From: Casuarina equisetifolia
Lineage: Eukaryota; Streptophyta; Magnoliopsida; Fagales; Casuarinaceae
Direction of reading: 5' to 3'
DNA length: 64,000 nucleotides
NCBI GenBank assembly: GCA_028551475.1
Contig: CM052362.1
Location: forward strand, 17,962,021 to 18,026,020
Of the stretch, positions 22,301 through 34,601 are shown in pieces. The notes below the pieces were generated by a model. It saw only the letters and a list, made by a program, of their open reading frames with translations. It did no database searches and had not been told where the DNA came from. Made by a program: the position numbers and the translations under genes. Within the stretch, counting starts at the first letter, position 1. The number at the start of each line of letters is the position of its first letter.

Positions 22301-25300
22301 TATAGTAGCACACTTCAAAAAATTTGCTGTAAAGATCATATGGTTTGTCTTAATATTTGGGGTGGGACTGAGGGCTGGACTGAGAACACCCATGCCTGTA
22401 TATGTTACATGTTGCAGTCATCTTCTTGTTTCTGTAGTAGAGAAAAAGAATGGATCTTCTTTTGATTAGGGCAACTGAAGCTGTAGAGTTACATCTATTA
22501 GGCTCTGAAATTACCCATTCCTCTACAAGCTGTCCTTATTCATCTGCAGCCGTAGGTTGATCATGCAAAACTGTTTGGTTTTCTAGACCACTAGATCCTT
22601 TTTGCTAAGAGATATTCTTTCCTGATATTTTATGTATTAAGTTATAATGTATAGTTATAAGTATAAATATTTTAAATCGTTGCTTTATGCTGCGTTATGT
22701 TAGTTGTAACATAAACAAACTTTTAGCCATTCATATGCAAAAAAAATCCTCTTGGGATTTAATGCAATGCATCTGAATTTTTGGCAGGTGATAAGATGCC
22801 TACTTAAATAGGATACATCCATTAAGCAAACATATGGCAAGTTCTTTATATGTCTTGCAATTAGATTTCCCTGTTTTTGCTACTTTTTCTACCATAAGGT
22901 AGACCGTACTTTTTCTACCATAAGGATGACATTTAGAACTGCCTATTGTAATACATCCATTCAAAATCTAGAGTTCTTGTTTGCTAAGTGTTTAACCAAT
23001 TATAAGTGTTGAACCAGACTAGGGGTGGCTAAATCTCAAAAACCCCAATCGAACTGCCCAGAACTCAACTGACATCAGTCAGTTTCTAGCAATCAGTGGG
23101 TCAGTGCTAGTTCAGGTTTGTAGAAACTGATGCCATTAATTTGTGTATTGGTGATGGTTGGTGAAATCCAACTGATACTGAACTGATTGATGCCTTATTA
23201 AATATCCTTTTTTTCTCTTTGTACCTCCTTCACTTACCACCTTCCCTTTCTAGCCCAAATCTTACCCATACTCAGACCATTTTCTGGTCTTCACTGACCC
23301 TCATAAATTTCTGAAGTGAGAGGGTAGCAGGTCAGTGATAGGAGAGAAATCGTTGAGGGCCTAATGGAGGTCATAAGTCTGTTAGCATTTTGATATAACA
23401 TTGGGAAATTGACCGAGTTATCAATTCCAGTAAATGGTGTTTACTGGGACCTTGATTTGGAATATGCAGAGTTGAGTGGACGCATACATAAATGCATCCG
23501 GGGACATTTATTCCCTTCTTATTATAATTCTTATGGAAAATTTATTCTAGTCTCCTGCCATTGCCCCAAGACCCAGTTGAACGAGAAAAAGATCTTTACA
23601 TTTGAATGATTTCTTTGCCAGGCCTTCAATTTCCCCATCTGCAGTTGATCCTGCTTCTGAAGCTGTAGCAAACAGGCACGCCAGCCCCCAAGCTCTCAAA
23701 AGAACGAGGGCGCCTTCTTTGCTTACAGAGAAGTTCTATTCCACCCAAGATGATACAGAACGGTAAAATGTTATTCATAATGACTCCATTTAGTCATGCT
23801 TTAAGCTAAAACATGACATTAATTTTTCTTGTCTTTCCATGTAATTTCTAGAGAAATGCAAGCTAAGGCAAAACGATTAGCCCGCTTCAAGGTGGAATTA
23901 AGCGAGAATACGCAACACAATCCTGATTTTACAGACCAAAAAATTCCCGCATCTGGAAGTGATCAGTCTATCGGGAACCAGTCCCTAGAATTGACAAAGG
24001 ATTTCACCAATGCCCATGGTTTATCTGATTATGAGGCCTCTGGGCTGCCTAGCATTATTAGTGGGTTATGTCCAGATATGTGTCCTGGTATGTGTCTTGA
24101 CTTCATAATCTGTGACAAAATTGTAACTCTGAGAGATTCAAGTCCAATCATTTTGTGTGGTTTGGATATCCTTGCTAAACTTATGGCTTGTTTGGTAAGG
24201 TTTTGCAACGTTTTGAGAAGTGTTATGGACTTTAAGTTTTGAGAAGAATTTTGGGAAAGAAATTAAGAATTAATTGGAAAGTAATAAAAAATTATTGTGG
24301 ATGGTGGATGGAGTTTAGGAAAGAAAATTCATGTCGCACAGTTTTGGGGAATATTTTTAGAAAACAAAATTGTGAAATATATTTCTACAGAATGATGATC
24401 ATCTGGAGGTCATCAGAGCTGACAAACAAATTCGTGGCCCCTTGTCCCGTACCAACTGCTGGTCTCTTTTAATACGTGATAAGATACATCCTTATTTGAA
24501 AAGATAAGTCTGAAAATATATGAATAAATGAATAATGAAAATATGTGAACATATATTCATTTATTCTTTCACAAGTATTTTATTTTTTTATTTTTTAAAC
24601 AATGATATTTGAAAGCTATTATCTTTCTGAAAATTTTGTCGTGGTATATTTTGAAAAATGTACTAAGAGGGACTAAGAACAAATGAGTCTGAAAAATGTT
24701 TAGGGAATTAAAAGTACTTTTGGAAAACGGTGCAAAAATGTTAAGATTTTTGAGGAATTGTGCATTGCAAGTAGTCTATACTTAAAAATCTGAGTTGTAT
24801 CAGGTTTTCCTTTTAACATGAAGTGTGCTCTGATCCTGTGCTTTGAGAAATCTGACAGAGTGCAAAATTTCAGTTTTTAAGGTACTAAGACTTGCATTAT
24901 TTTTCAGCATCAGAGAGGGCAGAACGTGAGAGGAAAGGGGATCTAGACCCACACGAACGTGTAGATGGTGATAGAAATCAAAGTAGCCAATTCCTTGCTG
25001 TTAAAAAGGTAGTCATTTTATCATCTTGGATTTTCATAGCAGATAAGTTGTTATTTAATTTGGAGATTACCTTAGTCCATGGTTTATTGATGAGATACTC
25101 TTGTGCTACTCTTACACAGTATAACAGGACAGCTGAGAGGGAAGCGAGTTTGATACGTCCCATGCCAGTCCTGCAGAAGACAATTGATTATCTGCTTAAT
25201 TTGCTAGATCAGCCATATGATGACCGGTTTCTTGGCATGTATAACTTCTTGTGGGATAGGATGAGGGCAATCCGGATGGACCTTAGGATGCAGCACATTT

Positions 25301-28300
25301 TCAACCAGGGGACTATTGTGATGCTGGAACAGATGGTATGCAAATGCTATTGTTATTTGCATTTAATTTTGGCCCAGGAAAGAAGACCTGTATTTATGAA
25401 TCGCAGGGTACATGTTGCTTTTGTGCAAGAATGTGAGCTAACATCTGTCAAAACGAGGCCAGTGGATGGGGAACTAATTGACGAAGTAGTGATTCTTATG
25501 GTGGTGATACATTTCTGCGAATCATAAATACATAGGATTATTAACACCTGTAAATGAATGAGTGTATAAAATTGGCTCCCAATATCTGCATGTAATCTAC
25601 AGTGGTTATTCCATGAGTTGGTGTTCGTACTTGAGCGATAAAAGGCAATCCTTTTATTATACTTTGTTTATTTGGTGGAAATGCAGTTGTTTTTCAATCA
25701 TAAATACATAGGATTATTAACACCTGTAAATGAATGAGTGTATAAAATTAGCACCCAATATCTGCATGTAATCTACAGTGGTTATTCCATGAGTTGGTGT
25801 TCATACTTGAGCGATAAAAGGCAATCCTTTTATTATACTTTGTTTATTTGGTGGGAATGCAGTTGTTTTTCAATATGTAAGATTCATCTTTGTTCTCAAG
25901 ACTAATCAGTTTGCTTATTCCTTTTGATTTCAGATAAGACTACACATAATTGCAATGCATGAATTATGTGAACACACCAAAGGAGAGGGCTTTTCTGAGG
26001 GATTTGATGCTCACCTTAATATTGAACAGATGAATAAAACATCAGTTGAGTTGTTCCAAATCTATGATGATCACAGAAAGAAAGGAATAAATATACCAAC
26101 TGAGAGAGAGTTCCGGGGTTATTATGCACTTCTCAAGCTGGACAAGCATCCTGGGTATAAAGTACGTCATCTGCAGAGTGACATTGATTATACAGTTTTC
26201 ATTTATCGGTCAAAATAAACTATTCTTGCTAGGTTGAACCTGCAGAGCTCTCACTAGATCTTGCAAAGATGACTCCAGAGGTAAGACAGACGCCAGAAGT
26301 GCTATTTGCCCGTGATGTGGCTAGGTAAGCATTCCCTTCTAATTTTTTTCCAGCTTATATTATAAATTGCGATCTAATAGTTGATTTGGTTTGTTCTTCC
26401 AGGTCTTGCAGAACAGGAAACTTTATTGCCTTCTTTCGGCTTGCAAGGAGAGCAAGCTACCTTCAAGCATGCCTAATGCATGCTCACTTTGCAAAGGTCT
26501 GATAACTATTTCTTCTAGTTTAGAGCTATAGCAGTGATTTGTAGAATCAATTTCTAAATCTTTGACCTTGTTAATGAAGAAACTTCTGGACCATGTAAGG
26601 CACACGAGTGCTTCTGGCATATTGCTTTATATGGAAGACATTGTATTCAATATGGATTCCCTTTCTTCATCTTCTAAGGCATTGTTTTATATTTTATCAT
26701 TCACACGTTTTCCTGTGGCTTCCAAATACTTTATTTGCATTTACTTGAATGGAGTTATTCATATGTAATGTCACTATTGTTTCGTTCTACGCTGTTTTGA
26801 CAGTTACGGACCCAGGCACTTGCTTCTCTACACTCAGGTCTACAGCTTAACCAAGGGCTCCCCATTGCCCATGTTGCTATGTGGCTTGGGATGGAGGTAC
26901 TTTCTGGGCTTGATGTTGTTAAATTCTATTGAATTTGCACTTATTTTTCTCATTAGTGTTATTGTTTCCTTCCAAAGGCTGTTTATAGTTTCAAACTTGT
27001 GTTAACATTTATGCTTTGGTTATTAAATTAGGAAGAAGACATAGAAAGCCTCTTACAGTACCATGGGTTCTCAATAAAGATCTTTGAAGAACCCTATATG
27101 ATGAAAGAAGGCCCTTTTTGCAATCGTGATAAGGACTATCCCACCAAATGTTCTGTACTCGTTCATTTAAAGAGGTCAAGTAGGATAGTCAAGGACGTTT
27201 CTCCTTCAATGCCTGCTGAAGTGGTTGCCATCTCATCTGTTGAAAATGAAAGTTTTTCCAATAAAAATGATGAAGAAATGGCTGATGTTCAGGCCCCGTT
27301 ATCCTCAATAAATGTCTCACAACAGCGGCCACTTGTCATTTCACCAACGGTTAGTAAACAGAGTGAGAAAGATCATCGACCAGCTGTTACTTCTACCACA
27401 ACTCAGGGTTTCTTGTTCCCCCACCCTTCCCCTAAACAACAGCTTCCTAAAGCTGTAATTGCCAAGAAGCCAGTCTCCAGAAAGACTATTGAGAGAAACA
27501 CACATTTTCGCATGGAAGAAATGCCACTGCACCTTGTGTCAATAAAAGCTCTGCAAGAGAGATCTTCAGATGGTATATATGACCATGCAGTGGAAAAATC
27601 TGCATCCCCAATTGCGGTTGTTAGTGGCTTGGAAGATGCAAGACCTTCAGATACTCATGAAGAAAACAAAATGTTCGAAGTTACTCCAAATGATCATGAT
27701 AAAGAAATTGCTGAGGCAAAACTAAAGTTGATCTTGAGGTATTCTAGCTTCTTCTATTGCATCGCTTGCTGAGGCAAAACAAAATCCCACCATATGCCTT
27801 AGTATTTGATTTCCCTGTTGTTAGGTTATGGAAGCGGCGCAGTGCAAAACAAAGCAAATACCGTGAACAAAGGCAGGTTGCAGCAAGTGCGGCATTAGAT
27901 TCATTGTCATTAGGACCACCAATTCGACAGAAAAAGGATGTAAGTGCTATAGCTTTTAATATTTATGTAATCCATTTTGTCTTGGTACCAGATTATGCCT
28001 CTTCATCCTTTTTTTTCATAAAAAATAAAATCTTAGAGAATAAAGTTCCACCAAATTTTTTCTTAAAGAGTAAATCTTGGGGCCCTGCTGCTTGTTCGCA
28101 GCTTGTTTAATGGAACATACAAAATGTTGCAGTAAATTGTCAGTATCTTACCTGTTTGGTTACAGTTCAAAATCAACTGATGAGTAAAAATGAAAAAAGA
28201 CTAGAAGATCCTAACAACCTGTTACTTTCTCAAATTTCTTTTCATGTTGGTAAATGCTATTGAATTAAGTGTAACCATCTCCACTTATTATAGAACTGCT

Positions 28301-30160
28301 GCTTTTAAAGTATTACTTTACATTATGTAGAGGCATGTATTTTATTACTACGGTAAAGCTTTTGTCAATTATTCTTCTTCACCTCTTTTGTTTAAACCAA
28401 TAATTTCTTTAATGTAGCATCGGAGCAATTTTGGCAAGCTTGACATTGATCATGTCATTGAGGAAAGACATAAAAAGCATGTAGAGTCATGGTCAAGACT
28501 TAATGTTTCAGATGTTGTAGTTGGTGTTCTGAGCAGAAGAAATCCAGAAGCTAAATGCCTATGCTGGAAAATGATTGTATGTTCTCAGATGAGCAACCTA
28601 GAAGGAATTAAATTGGCTCAGAGGAGCCAAGTTGCTTGTTTGCCAGCAGCATGGTTGCGCTCAAAGCTCATGCCTTCGAACAAAAATGAGGGTGATGACA
28701 ATCTGATAATTTCATCTCCTGGCCTGTCAATGTGGAGGAAATGGATTTCTAGCCAATATGGTGCTAATCTCACATGTTGCTTGTCTGTAGTTAAGGATGT
28801 AGAGTTTGATAATCTAGGTGAGACAGTATCTGGTGCAAGTGCAGTTTTGTTTCTTGTATCTGAAGACATCCCATGGAAGCATCAAAAGTTCCAGCTTCAT
28901 AATCTTCTCATGTCAATACCTTCTGGTTCTTGCTTGCCGCTTCTGATCTTAAGGTGTTCATACCAGGAAGAGACTCCAGATTCTTTTTCTGTTGTGGTAA
29001 ATGAATTGGGCCTTCATGATATTGATAAGTCACGGATAAGCAGCTTTAAGGTTGTTTCCCTCATTGTGGACCACCAGATGGACCGGTCAGATGGATTTTT
29101 CTGTGACAAGCAATTGAGGGAGGGACTAAAGTGGCTGGCAAGTGAATCATCCCAGCAACCTGTCCTCAAAAATGTGAAAACACGTGAACTGATTCTCTCT
29201 CATTTAAATTCTTCATTAGAGGTGCTTGAGAGGAAGAATGTAAATGAAGTAGGCCCTAATGACTGTATCTCTGCCTTCAATGAAGCTTTGGATTGGTCTC
29301 TGGAAAACATTGCTGCTACTGCCAAAGCAAATCCTGCTTGTTGGCCTTGCCCGGAGAATGCTTTGCTGGAGGAGTCTAGCTATGAACATAGAATGGTGAA
29401 GTGGTACTTGCCAAACATAGGCTGGAACTCTCAGGAAAATATTGAGCCACTAGTGTGTGCACTGAGGGAGTCTAAACTTCCAACTTTTACCGATGATATA
29501 TCCTGGTTAGGTAGAGGCTCTTATATGGGCAAGGAGATTGAGAACCAGAAATTACAACTTGAAAGTTGCTTGGTCAGATACCTGACAGAAGCAAGTAAAA
29601 TGATGAGATTTGCTGAGGCAATAAAAGAGGCGTGCTTAATGCTACAGATGGGTGCTGACCTAAAGCTCCATAGCTCATGTTACTGCATTGTTCCAAGGTG
29701 GACAAAAATTTTTCGTCGAATTTTCAATTGGCGGTTAATGAATTTATCCAGTGGGATCTTCTCCGAGGCATATATTTTAGAGTGTTACATTGCTCCTTCA
29801 ATTTCCCGAGAACTTGAAATGTTGGGACTTGAAGGTAGTCTGCCATCAGCTTGTGACATAGATCACCCATTGCTCGATGAAGTAATTGAAGTTGGTTGTA
29901 GCCCACTTTTAATGTGCGAGGGTGAGTCACGGCCAGAAGCTTATGAACCTCTTCCGGGAATGGTCCTGCATGATCAAGACGAAGAAGCCACTATATGCGA
30001 TGGTGATTTGGCCATCAGCACTGAGGTAGTAGACAATCCTCGTAAACAAATGGTGATGGGTGGCGTACCGACGAGTGAAATTGATAATTTAAATAAGTTG
30101 GTGGAACGGTGTAAGATGATTCAGAGCACACTGGACAAGGAGCTGTCTATATATTTTTGA
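17525..30160 (+). CDS. SAC3B: SAC3 family protein B (GANP/SAC3 nuclear mRNA export factor of the TREX-2 complex)
   Basis: Scaffold of TREX-2, which links transcription to mRNA export at the nuclear pore. Sixteen exons: 17525-17673, 18015-18116, 19144-19230, 21065-21289, 21829-21930, 23622-23762, 23852-24087, 24908-25008, 25120-25335, 25934-26161, 26233-26324, 26403-26496, 26804-26896, 27032-27738, 27825-27939 and 28418-30160. They total 4431 nt, in frame, 1476 residues. Residues 1-340 are Ser/Pro-rich and low complexity. The SAC3/GANP domain runs from about 341 to 630, opening with GLCPDMCP and ERKGDLDPHERVDGDRNQ. It contains RPMPVLQKTIDYLLNLLDQP, NFLWDRMRAIRMDLR, MHELCEHTKGEGFSEGFDAH, YYALLKLDKHPGYK and RDVARSCRTGNFIAFFRLAR. 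The rest, including a 1743-nt last exon, is the long plant-type C-terminal region. No break was found. Exon 5 looks like a duplicate of exon 2. Confidence 0.93.
20648..20870 (+). repeat. Two direct copies of an about 90-base intronic segment
   Basis: Within SAC3B intron 3, the segment starting TCACCTCCTTTGGTTTCTGA near 20651 recurs near 20775, with the same following bases (ATACAATCATTCTTC, then a GGTAGGT end). The period is about 123 bases. The copies have diverged slightly, mainly in the middle. Confidence 0.65.
21829..23010 (+). repeat. Diverged duplicate of the SAC3B exon 2 to intron 3 segment (source about 18015-19740)
   Basis: Exon 5 (21829-21930) has the same length (102 nt) and phase as exon 2 (18015-18116) and a similar product: R-G-x-x-x-L-x-R-x-P-x-P-P. 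About 280 bases further on, both introns carry ACCAAGGCCTTT followed by GAAATTG. At 22471-22556 an unspliced relic of exon 3 retains CTTATTCATCTGCAG, with no good donor after it. Downstream matches (TAAGATG..., CTACCATAAG versus CTGCCATAAG) continue to about 23010. Intron 2 carries several hundred bases that the copy lacks. Confidence 0.65.
25521..25872 (+). repeat. Near-perfect tandem direct repeat, 176-base unit
   Basis: In SAC3B intron 9, the block starting ATCATAAATACATAGGATTA at 25521 starts again at 25697. It runs through CAGTTGTTTTTCAAT with only a few mismatches across about 176 bases. The high identity marks this as a young duplication compared with the others in the window. It lies wholly in the intron. 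Confidence 0.9.
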
Positions 30161-31456
30161 ATCCTTGAATGTTGTGTTGTATTAGTTTTTTATAATCATT
30201 TAACATAGGATATATGGGGAGAGAAAAAAAAGGGAGAGAAGAAGATGAGTAACACTAGACAGAATGTAAATTATCCCTACATCTGTCTCTTTCCCCTTCA
30301 AATTTTGAGTTCAGGAGGTGGCGTCCTTGGATTAGCCCCGCGTAACGTCTTGTAATGCCAGTTCGATTTAGAGTCTGTTGTGCTAACCTCTTCTTTGGGA
30401 AAGACAACTACATTATTGAAATAAATGCTACATTCCATGACAAAGTTTTCATCTTCTCTTTAATAGAACGGATCCTCCGTAATTGATGACCAACACGTGC
30501 TATATTTGCACAAGCCCCACCAAAACTTGAATTCACGTAAAACCGAGGGAATGTCATAAAATGGGATTGCAATTAACACAGGATCTCGCTGTTACATTCT
30601 CCGTTCGAGTAAATGCGGAAGATATATAGGGTAACAATGGAGTTCAAAATGGTATACAGTCGATGCCAATATCCCCATTATGCTTGTTCTTCATCTCTGT
30701 TGAAAGAAACAAAAGTTCCATCATCACAATCATAAATTCATCATTTGGTACAATATCCCCTTCTAGGAAACGTGCAGATACTCCTGGCCGAACTTACTTG
30801 AATCTATTCAAATTCTATGACCATTAGCATCATGCTTTCCAATTGGCAGGGGAAACTACAACCGGAGGGCTAGCATTTTGTTCTTCTGAAGGAATACCAC
30901 GTGGTTAGCAGCAGTTCTATCGATTTAGCAAAGATGTTCTGCCCGGAGATTAGTGACCAAGTATATCCTGTATACGTAGAACAGACTGCTTCTGCTCCCC
31001 CTAGAATGCACAGCTAACCTACACATCCTGCTACCAGCCAAGACAAAATAACTTTCCCCCGTCAGTATTTCTAACAAGGACACCAACACTAGACTGCATG
31101 TATTTCTTTAAAGAGTAGACTCCAATCAATCAATTTGAGGTAGAACAAAATTGTAGAAAAAAAAATAAAGACATAAATCTCCTTCAGACAGATTGAAATT
31201 AGATGTGTGTTCTTAAAATATAATACAACTGAGGTAGATTTATACCTCTAAAGGAAATTGACAGGGAGAAGTGAGGCAGCTTCCAGACGGCCTGTAAATA
31301 TGATCACTGCGGTAGACAGAGAGAGAGGACATGCTCAGTGATAACAATAGATCAAACAGGAGATGTTTCTCTGCAACTACCAATCCCCCCCCCCCCCCCC
31401 CCCCCCCACCCCCGAGTATATAAATGTTGATATATTTGTGTGAATATTATGTATAT
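30161..31456. other. Convergent 3' ends of SAC3B and PP2C
   Basis: Intergenic sequence with 3' untranslated regions from both sides. The stretch from about 30415 to 30680 (AAATGCTACATTCC..., GGTAACAATGG) has a diverged counterpart at about 36850-37060, so it belongs to the PP2C tandem duplication. A run of 23 C bases lies at 31385-31407. No gene is seen. Confidence 0.55.
31385..31407. repeat. Poly-C tract, 23 bases
   Basis: An uninterrupted run of 23 C on the + strand, 3' of the first PP2C gene (G run in that gene's sense). Such tracts vary in length and are prone to sequencing error. Confidence 0.9.
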
Positions 31457-34400
31457 CTAGTCACAAAAGTAATACAAGACAGGGCCTGAGAGACCCACCA
31501 ATTCCAAATGGCTCTTATGAGCCGGAGATGGAACAATAATGGCTGGGCTTCGGTAATGTTCTGAGAAGTCACTCCTGACTGAACGGTAATGTTCTGACCC
31601 AGAGGTAACGGATACCTCAGAACTTCCTCTTCTAGACATCATTTGCCCTGTCGCACTTGGTCCGTCTGTAGTACCACCACCTGACTATTGTAGTTACATT
31701 AAAAATTAGGTAAACAATATATTCAGTGGACTGAGCAGTTATTTCGTTAACTCCGCAAATGGCATGTGCAAAGGAAAATGTGGCAGGTACACCAAAGTGT
31801 TACGAAATTCTCAAGACCTATTACTACCACAATTAAACGAATTTAACACGAACTGAAAACAGGAAATCCAGCCTACAAAGGGGAATACAGTAGCAAAATT
31901 TGCGACTAGAAGATACATACATTTGAAAAACCTTTGATCTGGACAACGATGATTGTAATATCATCTGTCCGGTTTTCATGTTCCAACCATAACTTATATG
32001 ATTCTCCAGCAACAGCACCACATGCATCCCGGGGATCTGAATAACCTGCCACCTATATCAAGAAAAACATTGGGCAATCTATTAGGATTACAAGTAGCAG
32101 GACTAAGAGTATTGAAAAACCCAAAGAATTAAAAATCTAGGAAAGGAGTTATACAATGTCATAGAACCATGCATTGTGCACCCAAAAAAGACTACTCACC
32201 ATCAACTAAATAGAAAATTTGACTCCAAAAATGAGAACTCTCACACCTACATATGTCATTCTCCACAAAATTAAAGGGTCTCTCAAAACAAGGATTTAAA
32301 ATGTGAAAAAGGTTAAGTTGGAATCTGTTGTACTATTTAGACAATGTGCTGGGAGGTTTAAGGCACGTCATGGCTTACGGTGGCAGAGACATTGGATAAG
32401 CAAATGGTTGTAGGTAAGCAACCATTTGATGGTGACAAATTAGAAACACTTCAGAGCACTTTTTTAACTGCACAGCCAGGCAACATAATATGCTCCATCA
32501 TGTGTCTATAAAATTACTAAAATGAAAGTCATCAGGCATAGAAAAATTGTACATAAGGAAGAAATGGAAATAAAAAACATATACAACAGTAATTACGTTA
32601 GACCAATAGTAGAAAACAGGAAACAAGGAGTAAAGAGGTTCTTTTTTTTATTAAAGGGAGTTCTGGCTATCGGTTTATATGGTTCCAACGAACCAACATT
32701 AAATTTTGAGACATCAGCCAATGGTCCAAGTAAAATATACCAGTTTGGCTTGATAACCCAAAGCACTAGCTAACGAATGCACTATTTCCAACTGATGGAG
32801 ATTATTCTAAAAACATTTGCATAACACAGAAAGTAGTCCACTATGGTTTTCACAAAGTCAGAGCAAAAAATAATGCGTATTCTGTCAATTATTAACTGGA
32901 ATGGCTCCTCCATTCGCATCAAACTAATGTAGGATAAAAGAAAAAAAATTATACATTGAATACTGTCTTTTCTTGCTAAATGGCATTTCCCCGGTACTCA
33001 AAGAACCACTGAAATTAACAGTTTACCTTTCATGCTCAGCCCACATCTTTTGTACAAAGTAACATGAAAAACTTTTCTTTAGGGGTCTAATTCTTAGATT
33101 GTACAAGGCAAGAAAGTTAATATCCAAGCAGATCAAAGACGCAAGTGAGGTCAGCCTTACAAAGAATTATACTGTTGCTAGCTCTGTTGGTTTACTCTCA
33201 CAGCAGAGAGTAAAAGTAGAGGTCACAGAAATGCTGACGAGCTATTTAGGGAGAACAGAGAAGTTTATTGGGAGCTAGTCTCAGCTACATGGTCCCTAGA
33301 ATCATATACCACTCTCCTCTGCATCTCTGCATAACATGTAACCCCCCCAAAAAAAATCTACTTCCGTACCTACTCCCAAAATATGGCTTGTAAAACATAA
33401 CATCCTGACATGGAGGTAGCTTCTTAAATGCATATAATTTTCAAGAACTAACCACAATTTTGACGGGTAAGAATCATAATAATGTCATCTAGCGCCAAAA
33501 GCATGAACTAATGGAATGAAGCATACATGTTATGCAACAAGAAAGTCTACTTCCGCATTTGCATACCATTGGCAATCACATAAAAAAGAACATTTGAGGT
33601 TCACATACTTACTCAAATTGATATCAGCTATGAAAGATGAAACATTAAGATGAGAAAGTCTAGAATTTATTCATGCGTAATACCATATTAACAACTGCTT
33701 TGCTTGAGAGGAACTCGAAAACCCCATCGCTTGCAACAACAAAGAAAAGATGATTAGGAGTAAGTTGAACTATCATCATCTCCGGAACAGCAATCACGCC
33801 AATATTCTCAGCCGCACAATCTCCCACGCTCCTCGTAAAAGCAGTCCCTGGATACATCCCATCCTGAACCCACAACCTTGGGGGATCGCCGCCTTGAGAC
33901 TCTTCATCCCCCCACGTCTGAATATTCGGATCCTTTAGCCCTTCTACTTGATCAACACTCAAAACCCTGGCCCCACAACGCTTCACTCTCTCATACTCAT
34001 CTTTCCTAAATGGTGTCTGATCACACGATAAGTCCTCAGCAACAATTCGATTCCCATTCTTCACTGCAATGACAGCCCTCGAATCACCCACATTTGCTAC
34101 AAAAAGCGTATCCCCCACAACAAGCACCGCGATGGCCGTGGTACCACTCATTGTATCATCAATCTCGCTATTACGTAATTCATAATTTGTAGCCAAAAAC
34201 GCGGAGTTGAAAGCTTTGACAGGGTCTTCCAACAGTGTGGGGTCACCCGCTAGTATTTCTACGAACCTGTCCTTGACGAAATTCGAACACTGCGTGCCGA
34301 ATTGACCATGCCCATCAAAAACGCCAAAGAAATGGACATTTGGGTTACCTTGAATCTGCGTCCTAATGCAGAAACTGTCCTGATTTTCTTTGTCCGGCGA

Positions 34401-34601
34401 GTCCGGGTAGTAACCACGCTGCGAAAGAACCGAGTACTCCATATGGAAATTGTATGAAGGAACAGGCACGGACTCGAGGGATCTCTGGGTGAGTATGTGT
34501 TTGCCTTGCGGACCATGTGGACCAACTTCTTGGAACTGCCGAGAATCACCGTCAGATGACGGTGGGTACCGGCTACAGCACTTACCGTTTACACAGCCCA
34601 T
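31457..34601 (-). CDS. Protein phosphatase 2C (PP2C), N-terminal MGC lipidation motif
   Basis: Mg/Mn-dependent Ser/Thr phosphatase. Three minus-strand coding exons, 33684-34601, 31921-32052 and 31457-31684, join in frame (306 + 44 + 75 residues = 425). The start MGCVNGKCC fits N-myristoylation at Gly2 with palmitoylation at Cys3, so membrane association is likely. PP2C motifs in order: ENQD (72-75), FFGVFDGHG (91-99, metal-binding Asp), [37 protein letters not shown], then [13 protein letters not shown] in exon 2. The Ser/His-rich tail in exon 3 is less conserved. It resembles the plant group containing rice PP2C35-like proteins. Untranslated leader exons probably lie upstream (to about 35.4 kb). 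It is tandem with a second, diverged copy about 3 kb upstream on the same strand. Confidence 0.93.

Noticed and set aside
23020-23420. A hAT-like MITE in SAC3B intron 5 (starts AGGGGTGGCTAAAT, repeats CAGT words)
   Set aside because: I could not find a matching inverted end or a target-site duplication.
24521-24567. A hairpin (GAATAAATGAAT and its complement) as a small RNA gene
   Set aside because: The arms are only about 12 bases and AT-only, which is common in intron sequence.
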